DNA of 10,912 bases from an uncultured Synergistales bacterium (GTDB taxonomy: Bacteria; Synergistota; Synergistia; Synergistales; Aminobacteriaceae). The DNA lies in contig CAJOED010000027.1 in the NCBI GenBank assembly GCA_905233335.1, positions 1 to 10,912 of the forward strand. The letters run 5' to 3'. Shown here piece after piece: positions 1 to 6,090 of the stretch. Under the pieces are notes generated by a model. The model did no database searches, was not told the DNA's origin, and saw only the letters and a list, made by a program, of their open reading frames with translations. The translations under genes were made by a program, and so were the position numbers. Every line of letters starts with the position of its first letter. Position 1 is the stretch's first letter.

Positions 1-135
1 TGCGTTGTTGCTCATGTTCTGCGACTTGAACGGGCAAATGTGAAGTCCCATGTTCGAGAGCATACGACATAAGCCCGCAGCAATGAAACTTTTTCCCGAG
101 TCGCTTGATGTTCCCTGAATCATTATGCCGTTCAT
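1..135 (-). CDS. cobQ: Cobyric acid synthase, N-terminal part (cut by window edge)
   Basis: Only the first 45 codons lie in the window; the gene runs off the left edge. The protein opens MNGIMIQGTSSDSGKS, the Walker A-like P-loop of the CobQ/CbiP glutamine amidotransferases, and continues with a CPFKSQNMSNNA stretch that is characteristic of the family. From family knowledge, CobQ amidates cobyrinic acid a,c-diamide side chains at positions b, d, e and g, using glutamine and ATP, to give adenosylcobyric acid in the cytoplasm. The ATG at 135-133 overlaps the stop of the upstream aminotransferase gene as ATGA, which suggests translational coupling. It is the third gene of a cbiB-cobD-cobQ run. 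The identification is firm even from this short piece; integrity of the rest cannot be judged. Confidence 0.93.
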   Translation of the reverse strand, partial: MNGIMIQGTSSDSGKSFIAAGLCRMLSNMGLHICPFKSQNMSNNA

Positions 136-1079
136 AATCTCTTCATGGCCTCCACTAAGATTTTGTTCTCCTCCGGCTGTCGTGTTGCTATCCTGATATG
201 TTTTCCCGAAAGTCCCGGAAAATTCCGCGTGTGCCTCACGACGACTCCATGACGCAATAATTCTTTCACCACCGCAAAATCATCATCAATGCCGACAAGA
301 AAGAAATGCACCGAACTGTTCACGACACTAAATCCCAGCTCCCCGATGGCATTCATGAATTTAGGGGTATGTTCGCGGTAAAAGTTTCTCGTTCGTCCGC
401 AAAAATCTTTGTCGTTCAGGAACACTAACGCTAACTCCTGAGCTATGGCGTTCACGTTCCACGAGGGAAGGCGGGATTTCAGGCGTGAGATGATGTCTTC
501 AGGTGCGATGACGTAACCTATTCTTGCGCCGCTCAAGTGAAATATTTTCGTGAGTGAGCGAAGTATTATTACGTTCGGGAAATCACAGAGCCGCTCTCTT
601 TCTTCATACAGGATGATAAATAACGTTCGGGGATTGCTTGATATTACGTTCCAAAGGTGAATGTATCTGCCCGTCGGGTTACCGGGATTCGTGATGATGA
701 CATGCCGAAAACTAACAGCGTCCGTCAGCGTGAAAACATCGTGTGCGTCCGTGAATGCTCTTGCGTATTCCGAGTAGTTCGGCTGGAGTATCGCGGTGTC
801 GTCCCCGAAAAATTCCGACAGAAGGAATATTGCCTCGTTAGTGCCGTTCGTGAAGAGTATTCTGTTGGGCGAAATCCCTTCACGCTGTGCGACAACTTCC
901 CGGAGTTTTCTGCAGTCGGGGTCGGGGTAACGTGAAGCAAGCTCCCGAACGTTTATGCTGACTTCCGGCCAAGTTATTATGTTTGTGTTCGTGCTGAAGT
1001 CGTAAATCTTTTCCGGCATGGGAACACCGAAACAGCGATATAGATTTTCCGGGTTAGCTCCGTGAATTATATTGTGCAT
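132..1079 (-). CDS. cobD: CobD/HisC-type PLP aminotransferase, likely L-threonine-O-3-phosphate decarboxylase, with an altered PLP-aspartate site
   Basis: This is a fold-type I PLP enzyme. Placed between cbiB and cobQ, it is most likely the decarboxylase making (R)-1-aminopropan-2-ol phosphate for the cobamide nucleotide loop. I chose the ATG at 1079 (315 aa) because the protein then starts MHNIIHGANPENLYRCFG, matching the usual HGGNP-type opening; an in-frame GTG at 1115 would add 12 unlike residues. It overlaps the cbiB end by 13 bp. Visible motifs are NPGNPTGR (131-138), the Schiff-base lysine in RSLTKIF (K178), SGARIGY (184-190) and a C-terminal IRIATR. It is shorter than the usual ~360 aa. 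Where the family has a (V/L)-D-E-A-F strand whose Asp pairs with the PLP nitrogen, this protein has I-L-Y-E-E-R, with Tyr at 158. The family call is firm; activity is uncertain. A HisC paralogue is less likely given the neighbours. Confidence 0.85.
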   Translation of the reverse strand: MHNIIHGANPENLYRCFGVPMPEKIYDFSTNTNIITWPEVSINVRELASRYPDPDCRKLREVVAQREGISPNRILFTNGTNEAIFLLSEFFGDDTAILQPNYSEYARAFTDAHDVFTLTDAVSFRHVIITNPGNPTGRYIHLWNVISSNPRTLFIILYEERERLCDFPNVIILRSLTKIFHLSGARIGYVIAPEDIISRLKSRLPSWNVNAIAQELALVFLNDKDFCGRTRNFYREHTPKFMNAIGELGFSVVNSSVHFFLVGIDDDFAVVKELLRHGVVVRHTRNFPGLSGKHIRIATRQPEENKILVEAMKRL

Positions 1080-1987
1080 GTGAGTAATATTACCAGAGCC
1101 GCAAATATTCCGCACGAAACATCAAGCAATCTCCACGCCCTTACGATGTCGGAAATTTCCGGGTCTCTCCCTGACTCATTCAGGAACGGACGAGACTCAT
1201 ACTTTCCGCCGTAATACGCCCCTCCGCCGAGCCTCACACCCAAGACTCCCGCAAATGCACTTTCACCGTGTGCGCTGTTCGGACTCTTGTGCTTCTTTCT
1301 GTCGCGCATGAATACCCCGAAACCTTTACGCCCCGCAAGAGTGATGACTACTCCCCCGATTCTTGCTGGTATGAAGTTCAGTACGTCATCGAGCCTTGCG
1401 CTTGGCCTCCCGAACTCGTGAAAACTCTCATAGCCCACCATAGAGTCGAGAGTGCTCGCTGCCTTGAACAGCCATACGCACACACCAGCCCCGTAAGAAC
1501 TATCTATCGCATAGCCCGCCGCCGCAAAAAATATTACCGACATTACGCCGTCTATGGAGTTCTCCGCAATCGTCTCAATCACGGCACGGGTAATTTCGGA
1601 TGCATTGAGGGTTTCGGTATCACGTCCGACTACGAGCGATAAATATTTTCGGGCGTTCGTGAGGTCGTTATGCATGAGCGAAAAGAATACGGGAGCGGTT
1701 TCGTCTTTGAGGTCTCTCCATGCAACAGCCGAATACAGAAGGTACACCTGCACGATGACATGACAGCCGGAAACATACAGCAAAAACCCCGCACCGAGTG
1801 CCGTAACCGTGAGGGTGATAACACATAGTGCGAGGCCGCGAATGAATGAGTGTGTGTCAGTGAAGAGTTGTGCCTGAAAGAAAGTTATTGCTTTCCCGAT
1901 GAGTATTACGGGATGAGGAAAACTCTTTGGGTCTCCCGCAATGCTGTCAACAAGTAACGCAAGGCACAGTATCAGGGCGAAACGCAA
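1067..1987 (-). CDS. cbiB: Adenosylcobinamide-phosphate synthase CbiB (called CobD in the aerobic pathway)
   Basis: CbiB is the membrane enzyme that joins adenosylcobyric acid to aminopropanol phosphate. The 306-aa protein has the family's successive signatures: D-x-x-x-GDP followed by HPV-x-x-IG near the N terminus (14-31), ETIAENSIDGV (138-148), LFKAASTLDSMVGY (173-186) and SPNSAHGESAFAGVLGVRLGG (235-255). Hydrophobic segments at about 1-15, 50-85, 148-175 and 288-305 fit a multi-pass inner-membrane protein. The start is a TTG at 1987, 2 nt after the TAG of the SH3-domain gene; no ATG is available before the conserved N-terminal motif, so TTG is the most sensible choice. A GGACGGGACAG stretch upstream could serve as a distant ribosome binding site. 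Its product feeds the same nucleotide-loop step as the adjacent CobD-type enzyme. Confidence 0.95.
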   Translation of the reverse strand: MRFALILCLALLVDSIAGDPKSFPHPVILIGKAITFFQAQLFTDTHSFIRGLALCVITLTVTALGAGFLLYVSGCHVIVQVYLLYSAVAWRDLKDETAPVFFSLMHNDLTNARKYLSLVVGRDTETLNASEITRAVIETIAENSIDGVMSVIFFAAAGYAIDSSYGAGVCVWLFKAASTLDSMVGYESFHEFGRPSARLDDVLNFIPARIGGVVITLAGRKGFGVFMRDRKKHKSPNSAHGESAFAGVLGVRLGGGAYYGGKYESRPFLNESGRDPEISDIVRAWRLLDVSCGIFAALVILLTCTI

Positions 1988-1989
1988 AA

Positions 1990-2586
1990 CTAATTCTGTC
2001 CCGTCCTGCCCTTGTAGAACTCTACGCTGTCAACATAACCGCCCACCAAAGTAATAGCGAATGTCATGCTTGGTTTCGCGATTTCGTATGAGAGTATGTT
2101 TGTGTCGATGTCCTCATACGGTGATTCGCGCATTGTCGGCGTTCCCATTTTCGCGCGCACTTCGTCCTGACTCATGCCGATAAAGTCAACACCGAGATAC
2201 TTTTTGCACTCCGCAGAACTTTTTGTACTGAAGCTGGTAGTGTCTTCGGGCTTGTGTTTCAGGTATGTGCTGTAGAGGTTGGCCGCTGCTTTGCTTTTTC
2301 CGCCCATTTTGAGTCGCACGCCGTTCTGTGGGAGCCAGCCGTTTCTGCCGTTGACCTTGACTTTGTACCATAAATAATTTTCGTCATCACGTACGGCACT
2401 AGGAACGCTGATCCATTTTTCGGGCATGTCGACTTCCTCATAGCGGGAACTTGAGTCGGCATTCCTGTACAGCGGCAAAGTTTCATTCAGAGCATAAGCC
2501 CACTGTCCTTTTTCGGGGGGAGCAGGAGCAGCGAATACTACAGCAGGGACAGTAACGAGCAATAACGCCAGCAACAATTTTTTCAT
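1990..2586 (-). CDS. Secreted SH3-like / BamE-SmpA-like envelope protein
   Basis: I recognise domains here but no named gene. The 198-aa product begins with a classic signal peptide (MKKLLLALLLVTVPAVVFAA, cleavage near residue 20; no lipobox cysteine). Residues ~28-92 resemble a bacterial SH3 fold, with short strands, WYKVKVNGRNGWLP and a closing VRL. Residues ~125-193 resemble a SmpA/BamE-type repeat: an LGVDFIGMSQDEVRAKMGTP helix-turn, then strands ending GGYVDSVEFYKG. The likely location is the periplasm or cell surface. I chose the ATG at 2586 because it gives the MKK signal start with AAGGAG 11 nt upstream; the alternative ATG at 2595 sits only 2 nt from that site. The gene precedes cbiB by 2 nt but has no obvious cobamide role. 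Function is inferred from domain likeness only. Confidence 0.75.
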   Translation of the reverse strand: MKKLLLALLLVTVPAVVFAAPAPPEKGQWAYALNETLPLYRNADSSSRYEEVDMPEKWISVPSAVRDDENYLWYKVKVNGRNGWLPQNGVRLKMGGKSKAAANLYSTYLKHKPEDTTSFSTKSSAECKKYLGVDFIGMSQDEVRAKMGTPTMRESPYEDIDTNILSYEIAKPSMTFAITLVGGYVDSVEFYKGRTGQN

Positions 2587-2610
2587 GAATAACATTACTC
2601 CTTTATATGT

Positions 2611-2626
2611 GAGATTATGAGATTAT
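2611..2626. repeat. Tandem 8-bp direct repeat, two perfect copies of GAGATTAT
   Basis: GAGATTAT occurs twice back to back on the plus strand, across the stop codon of the endonuclease relic and the candidate -10 of the downstream gene. It may be simple slippage at the edge of the decayed region. No function can be assigned. Confidence 0.6.
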
Positions 2627-2654
2627 AATACAGGTTCGACACCCAAAAGCACAA
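2622..2654 (-). promoter_or_regulatory. Possible sigma-70-type promoter for the SH3/cobamide run
   Basis: On the minus strand a perfect TATAAT (2627-2622) lies about 27 nt upstream of the possible first ATG of the SH3-domain gene. An overlapping TATTAT hexamer has a TTGTGC (2654-2649) 18 nt further upstream. The -10 overlaps the last codons of the endonuclease relic, so this promoter may have belonged to, or been exposed by, the decayed R-M region. The -35 match and spacing are imperfect, so this is only a candidate. Confidence 0.3.
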
Positions 2655-2972
2655 CGGGTACAGAAGGATTCGAGCGGCCTTCTCGGACGATATTAGCGAG
2701 TTCGTTCTCATACCATGCAACGCCGGAGGACATCAGCGACATCATTTTGTGCGTCGGGATTATCTCAATGCCAACGTCAATATCTCCTCGCTCGTAAAAA
2801 AACGTGTGCTTCACATGCAAGTCATACTGCACAGAAAAATATTTCCCGAACTGTATCTCAACAGCTGCTCTGTCCTTCACAAAATCAATCTGGTTATATG
2901 TCCTGTATGCCGTAAATCCCCGCTCCGTGATTATTCTTTTCTGTTCGTCCTTGTCCTTAAGAGTGATGATTT
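2623..2972 (-). pseudogene. BglII-like type II restriction endonuclease, C-terminal fragment
   Basis: Read in the frame ending at the TAA of 2625-2623, this stretch encodes about 115 residues resembling the C-terminal half of BglII-type endonucleases. Key parts are QIDFVKDRAAVEIQFGKY, DIDVGIEIIP, MSSGVAWYE and VPVVLLGVEP. The Asp of QID is nine residues before the Glu of VEIQ, with Gln two further on. This reproduces the Asp84/Glu93/Gln95 spacing known for BglII, so the metal site is retained while the N-terminal half is gone. No ATG, GTG or TTG exists in frame between the preceding stop (3012-3010) and GTG 2880. That GTG codes the Val just after QIDF, so an 85-aa protein starting there would lack the catalytic Asp. 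The upstream boundary, at about 2956-2972, is where methyltransferase homology ends in another frame. I infer a deletion scar; activity is very unlikely. Confidence 0.82.
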
Positions 2973-3107
2973 CCCGATGTTGTACGGCGGAGAAGTCATT
3001 ACCAGCTTCACGGACTCACTGTGAATACTTCTGCAGAACTCCAGCGCATCAACGCACTCAAATTTATGTTCGGGCAGTTCCTGAAGCGCAAGAAAGAACT
3101 GGCTCAT
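2931..3107 (-). pseudogene. DNA methyltransferase (TSPPY type), N-terminal remnant
   Basis: A 58-codon reading frame starts at ATG 3107 inside the TGA of the uridine kinase gene (ATGA overlap) and stops at TAA 2933-2931. Its first ~46 residues match the start of a beta-class type II methyltransferase: an ECVDALEF segment, then the catalytic motif IV strand VKLVMTSPPYNIGK (33-46). SPPY-type motifs are common in N4-cytosine and some N6-adenine enzymes. After GK the sequence becomes SSLLRTRTNRKE and stops, while the alternate frame becomes a BglII-like endonuclease. The AdoMet-binding FxGxG motif and target-recognition domain are absent, so no activity is expected. An in-frame TGA lies just upstream, making ATG 3107 the only sensible start. 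The kinase keeps its normal C terminus, so the methyltransferase was joined to the kinase run without damaging it. N4-cytosine specificity is inference, prompted by the BglII partner. Confidence 0.82.
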
Positions 3108-4783
3108 ACATCAAGACAGCTCCCGCCGATGAACTCACGAATTACGGAATTGTTCGGGATACCGTCATTATTGAGGGCAGGCACAAAGCGAATAATGTTC
3201 AGCAGCCTCAACGCCTCACTGAATACGCTCGAATTTTCGTCGACAGTGTGCAATAACGGTTCAACGTAGGGTTTCAGCACACCGAGTTCATACGGAAGCG
3301 ACGAGTTGAAGATTGCGTTTGCCCTGCTCCTGTACGGGAAAATATATTTGCGCGCACCCCGTATGACTTTCGGATACACCTCAAGAGTAACCTGCGCTGA
3401 TTTCCCCCTCGTCCTGTAGTCGCGAATTATGCGGCGTAATAACCTGTTGTCGCTCGTGCTCGTCCTGTTGTGCGGGTCTATGCATATTCCCGTAAGCGGC
3501 GAAACAAACACTCCGTACCTCGAACTTTCCGGGAGCATTGACAGAATGTGATCGTTCAGGCCGTGAATGCCCTCCATAATAAGAACGTCGGAAGGCTTGA
3601 GCTTGATGATTTTTCCAGGCTCCTTCGCTCCCTTTATGAAGTTGTACACCGGCGTAACTACTTCTTCACCCGCTAATATTCTCGTCAGGTTGTCCTCTAA
3701 CAGTTCGAGGTCGAGCGCGTCGAGTCGTTCGTAGTCGTATTCTCCTGTTTCGTCTTTGGGTGAGTCTTCGCGTTCCTTGAAGTAATTATCGAGCGGCAGG
3801 GTTACGGGAGTTTTTCCGCATACCATCAACTCAACTTTGAGTCGCTCGGAAAACGTCGTCTTCCCTGAACCTGAAGGCCCAGCAATCGTTACGACCTTCA
3901 CGGGACGGGAAGCAATATCTTCCGCAATGTTGCCCAAGCTCTGTGAGTGGAAAGCCTCCGCAATCAGTATAAGCTCCTGTATTTTTCCCTCCGTAACTCT
4001 ATGATGCAGTTTGTTCAGGTAATTCAGATCCAAAACCTGCAGCCAGTGTGCATAGTCAAAAAATACTTTTCCCATTGACGGATCCAGTTTCAGTTCGGGA
4101 AGTGATTCTGGTGATGCCGTATCAGGGAAGCGCAATAACATTCCCTGCTCGTACAGTACAACATCGAACGTCCGAAGTGATCCCGTCGACGGTGCAAGAG
4201 GCCCGCCGCAAAAATACCCGTAACGTTCGCCGCACCTGTAGACTTCTACGGGGTCAAGATTAGCGCGCACAAAAAGTTCTGCAATTTCCGGCTCGCCCTG
4301 ACGCTGAAACACTCTACGCGCCTTGTCTATCGTGAGAATTTCCCGCACTATCGGTGAGTCCCGGCGTATTATCTCGTTCATTTCTGCCTTCACCTTGTCG
4401 ATGTCCGATTGAGTTACCGCGCTGTCTTCAAACTCCCAGTAGTGTCCGTCAGCGATTGAGTGCCGGAGAATTGCCTTCTTGCCCAGCACCCTAGCACACG
4501 CAACAATCAGCACGAATCCAAGCGAACGTTTATATATTCTCTGTCCCATCGGTGAAGTTGACGCAATAAATTCTACTGTAGCATCCTCATCTATTACCCA
4601 GTCAAGCGGGCGCGTGTAATTATTCACAAACCATGCTATGACTCGTCTCTGCGGCATGTCGTGCTTGGTTATCATTTCGTTCATAACGTCGTGGCCTGTT
4701 ACGGGAGAGTCTCCGGCTATGTAGCTGGCTATGTATGTATCTCGTTTCGCTGCTGCCGTAAGAACGCAAACTGTGAAAGCCAT
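3104..4783 (-). CDS. Nucleoside (uridine) kinase with N-terminal TGS/ThrRS-like domains
   Basis: The 559-aa protein is a fused nucleoside kinase of the type found in Bacillota, Bacteroidota, Thermotogota and Synergistota. The N-terminal ~75 residues resemble a TGS-like region. Residues ~107-165 carry the threonyl-tRNA synthetase second additional domain signature, including HSIADGHYWEF. A uridine kinase domain follows, with Walker A GPSGSGKTT (302-310), the substrate-loop DNYF (332-335) and MEGIHGLND (404-412). The C terminus ends REFIGGSCLDV, a normal ending for the family, so the gene is intact. The expected reaction is ATP-dependent phosphorylation of uridine or cytidine; exact substrate is unproven. 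I chose ATG 4783, with GGAAGG about 11 nt upstream; an in-frame GTG at 4795 overlaps that site. It is the first gene of the left-hand minus-strand run, and its TGA overlaps the ATG of a decayed methyltransferase. Confidence 0.92.
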   Translation of the reverse strand: MAFTVCVLTAAAKRDTYIASYIAGDSPVTGHDVMNEMITKHDMPQRRVIAWFVNNYTRPLDWVIDEDATVEFIASTSPMGQRIYKRSLGFVLIVACARVLGKKAILRHSIADGHYWEFEDSAVTQSDIDKVKAEMNEIIRRDSPIVREILTIDKARRVFQRQGEPEIAELFVRANLDPVEVYRCGERYGYFCGGPLAPSTGSLRTFDVVLYEQGMLLRFPDTASPESLPELKLDPSMGKVFFDYAHWLQVLDLNYLNKLHHRVTEGKIQELILIAEAFHSQSLGNIAEDIASRPVKVVTIAGPSGSGKTTFSERLKVELMVCGKTPVTLPLDNYFKEREDSPKDETGEYDYERLDALDLELLEDNLTRILAGEEVVTPVYNFIKGAKEPGKIIKLKPSDVLIMEGIHGLNDHILSMLPESSRYGVFVSPLTGICIDPHNRTSTSDNRLLRRIIRDYRTRGKSAQVTLEVYPKVIRGARKYIFPYRSRANAIFNSSLPYELGVLKPYVEPLLHTVDENSSVFSEALRLLNIIRFVPALNNDGIPNNSVIREFIGGSCLDV

Positions 4784-4809
4784 AATGATTAACACCTTCC
4801 TGAAAAATT

Positions 4810-4850
4810 TTTCCGTAAATTATAGCGTATAAGAAAATATCATACGGAAA
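4810..4850. repeat. 8-bp inverted repeat bracketing the kinase promoter
   Basis: TTTCCGTA (4810-4817) and TACGGAAA (4843-4850) are perfect inverted arms 25 nt apart. They lie in the 144-bp gap between the kinase and the controller-type regulator. The candidate kinase -10 lies between the arms, and the right arm covers its expected -35. This could be an operator for a dimeric regulator or a transcript hairpin. There is no T tract to make it a terminator. Confidence 0.45.
4819..4824 (-). promoter_or_regulatory. Candidate -10 element of the kinase promoter
   Basis: TATAAT reads on the minus strand about 36 nt upstream of the kinase ATG, within an A+T-rich stretch. No good -35 hexamer is found at 16-18 nt. 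The element is supported only by its perfect match, its distance to the gene, and the absence of another upstream gene on this strand for more than 2 kb. Confidence 0.35.
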
Positions 4851-4866
4851 CAATCAAGAGTGTGTT

Positions 4867-4880
4867 ACTTATAATCCGTT
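4867..4880 (+). promoter_or_regulatory. C-box-like operator with embedded TATAAT upstream of the regulator gene
   Basis: ACTTATAATCCGTT resembles, from memory, the ACTTATAGTCCGT half-site described as the C-box of restriction-modification controller proteins. It contains a perfect TATAAT at 4870-4875, about 53 nt before the regulator ATG. A TTGCCT (4879-4884) with TATTTT 17 nt later (4902-4907) is an alternative promoter, in which the box would sit just upstream of the -35. I see no convincing second half-site. Assignment rests on sequence likeness and position only. Confidence 0.35.
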
Positions 4881-4927
4881 GCCTTAAAAACTACAGACAT
4901 TTATTTTATACAGCAAAAGGAGTAAAG

Positions 4928-5158
4928 ATGATTCGTTATCAGGTGGGACAAAGAATAAAAGAACTCAGGCAGTACAGAGGAATAAGTCAGGAAAAATTTG
5001 CTCTTGATGCCGGGATTGACAGAACTTATATTGCAAGTGTGGAGAGTGGAAAGCGTAATATTTCAGTCGTTAATCTTGCCAAAATATGGAAGACACTCGG
5101 AGTAACAGCAAAAGAATTTTTTAACAGCCCTATTTTTGAAGGAGAACAACAGACTTAA
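4928..5158 (+). CDS. XRE-family helix-turn-helix regulator, likely R-M controller (C) protein
   Basis: The 76-aa product is a single helix-turn-helix domain of the lambda-repressor/Cro type. It shows RIKELRQYRGISQEKFALDAG (helices 1-2), then IDRTYIASVESGKRNISVVNL across the recognition helix and turn, then a closing IWKTLGVTAKEFF. The DRTYI-x-x-(V/I)E-x-GKRN-x-S core is the pattern usual in C proteins of type II R-M systems. These bind an operator in front of their own operon and time endonuclease expression after methyltransferase. ATG 4928 is preferred because AAGGAG (4917-4922) lies 5 nt upstream; an earlier in-frame start at 4862 would add a poorly structured 22-residue leader containing that site. 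Its TAA overlaps the endonuclease ATG by one base (TAATG), so the two are co-translated. The controller role is inferred from context. Confidence 0.88.
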   Translation: MIRYQVGQRIKELRQYRGISQEKFALDAGIDRTYIASVESGKRNISVVNLAKIWKTLGVTAKEFFNSPIFEGEQQT

Positions 5159-6090
5159 TGTTTATGCAGCCGGATAAAACTCTAATTACAATCAGGGACA
5201 ATGAAAAATTAATAGCAGAATTTATTTCTGACATGATAATTTCTCCGGGAAGACTTGCGCATAAATGGGCAGGAGTAACAAACCAGACACCTAACCTTAA
5301 AATAGGATACCCGGCACAGCATTTAGCTTCATTGATTACGGGAATGAAGGGTAATGCTACAGGAGCAAGGGGAAATGATATTATTGACGGCTCGGAAGTC
5401 AAAGCGTGCAGTAAAGTTGATCAGTTAGACAAATGCCGGATTTGTGGGTGCGGCGTATTGCGGAGTAATTCGGAGTGTCCTTATTGTCATTCACAAAATA
5501 TTACGAGGAATAACGATTCCAAATGGCTTATTGCTATAAGAAATGAAGACGAGCTGCGAATGGCACTGGAAGAAACGCCGAGATTTATTTTGATTGTTAC
5601 GGATTATCCCGGCTTTGATGACAATAATTTTTCGGATATTCGCATAAGGGCTTTCGAGATATGGCCGAAATCAAAAAGGTGTGTACGTTTCCGAGAGCTT
5701 CTTGAAAATTATTACAACTTCATTTACACAAAGCATATTGAGAGCAATAAAAATCAGACCCCAGCCCCTAAAAATTTATGGCCGGATAAATTCCCGTTCT
5801 ATATGTGCAATCCCATAAAAGTTTTTGAGTGTATGATAGAAAACTTTTTATCTCCAGAGCCGCAAATAACAATATCGCACTATATAGAGCCTGATTTATC
5901 ACGTGAAAATTTACTCTCTGAACTTACGCCCGCGAGTCTACTTTATAAAAATGAACTAGATATGCTGAAATCCAAAGGGTTTAACGTATCAGATGACACA
6001 TATATTAATGAAAATATGAGGAGCTTTCTTCAATTGAGAGATACTGACAAAAAAATAAAGATCATCGGCAACAAGAAACATAAATATTAA
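5158..6090 (+). CDS. Type II restriction endonuclease, MamI family
   Basis: The 310-aa protein resembles the MamI endonuclease family. Recognisable parts are TPNLKIGYPAQHLASLITG (44-62), GNATGARGNDIIDGSEVKACSKVDQ (65-89) and SKWLIAIRNEDEL (121-133). The D-x2-D-G-S-E-V-K run offers a PD-(D/E)xK-type metal site, with candidates D74/D77, E80 and K82. A Cys4 zinc-ribbon follows: C93-x2-C96 and C107-x2-C110. The prototype MamI cuts the interrupted palindrome GATNNNNATC; sharing that target is likely but unproven. The start ATG overlaps the regulator stop, with GGAG about 13 nt upstream; M3 at 5164 is an alternative. The stop shares a TTAA with the stop of the convergent methyltransferase gene. Codons ending in A/T and Lys/Asn-rich composition set this gene apart from its neighbours, suggesting horizontal acquisition. 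No truncation or frameshift is visible. Confidence 0.88.
   Translation: MFMQPDKTLITIRDNEKLIAEFISDMIISPGRLAHKWAGVTNQTPNLKIGYPAQHLASLITGMKGNATGARGNDIIDGSEVKACSKVDQLDKCRICGCGVLRSNSECPYCHSQNITRNNDSKWLIAIRNEDELRMALEETPRFILIVTDYPGFDDNNFSDIRIRAFEIWPKSKRCVRFRELLENYYNFIYTKHIESNKNQTPAPKNLWPDKFPFYMCNPIKVFECMIENFLSPEPQITISHYIEPDLSRENLLSELTPASLLYKNELDMLKSKGFNVSDDTYINENMRSFLQLRDTDKKIKIIGNKKHKY

Noticed and set aside
657..1763. Plus-strand open frames opposite the cobD-type gene and cbiB
   Set aside because: Antisense shadows of clearly recognised genes.
2623..2880. Independent 85-aa hypothetical gene starting at GTG 2880
   Set aside because: The GTG codes a Val inside a conserved endonuclease motif; homology continues upstream through QIDF, so this is the tail of a broken gene.
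2715..3269. Several overlapping plus-strand open frames
   Set aside because: They lie opposite the R-M relic and kinase end, have no recognisable domain and no convincing ribosome binding sites; they are shadows.
4810..4850. Rho-independent terminator for either flanking gene
   Set aside because: The arms are only 8 bp with a 25-nt loop, no T tract follows, and both flanking genes start here rather than end.
4862..4927. N-terminal extension of the XRE regulator
   Set aside because: The strong AAGGAG site at 4917-4922 sits 5 nt before ATG 4928, and the extra residues do not look like part of the domain.
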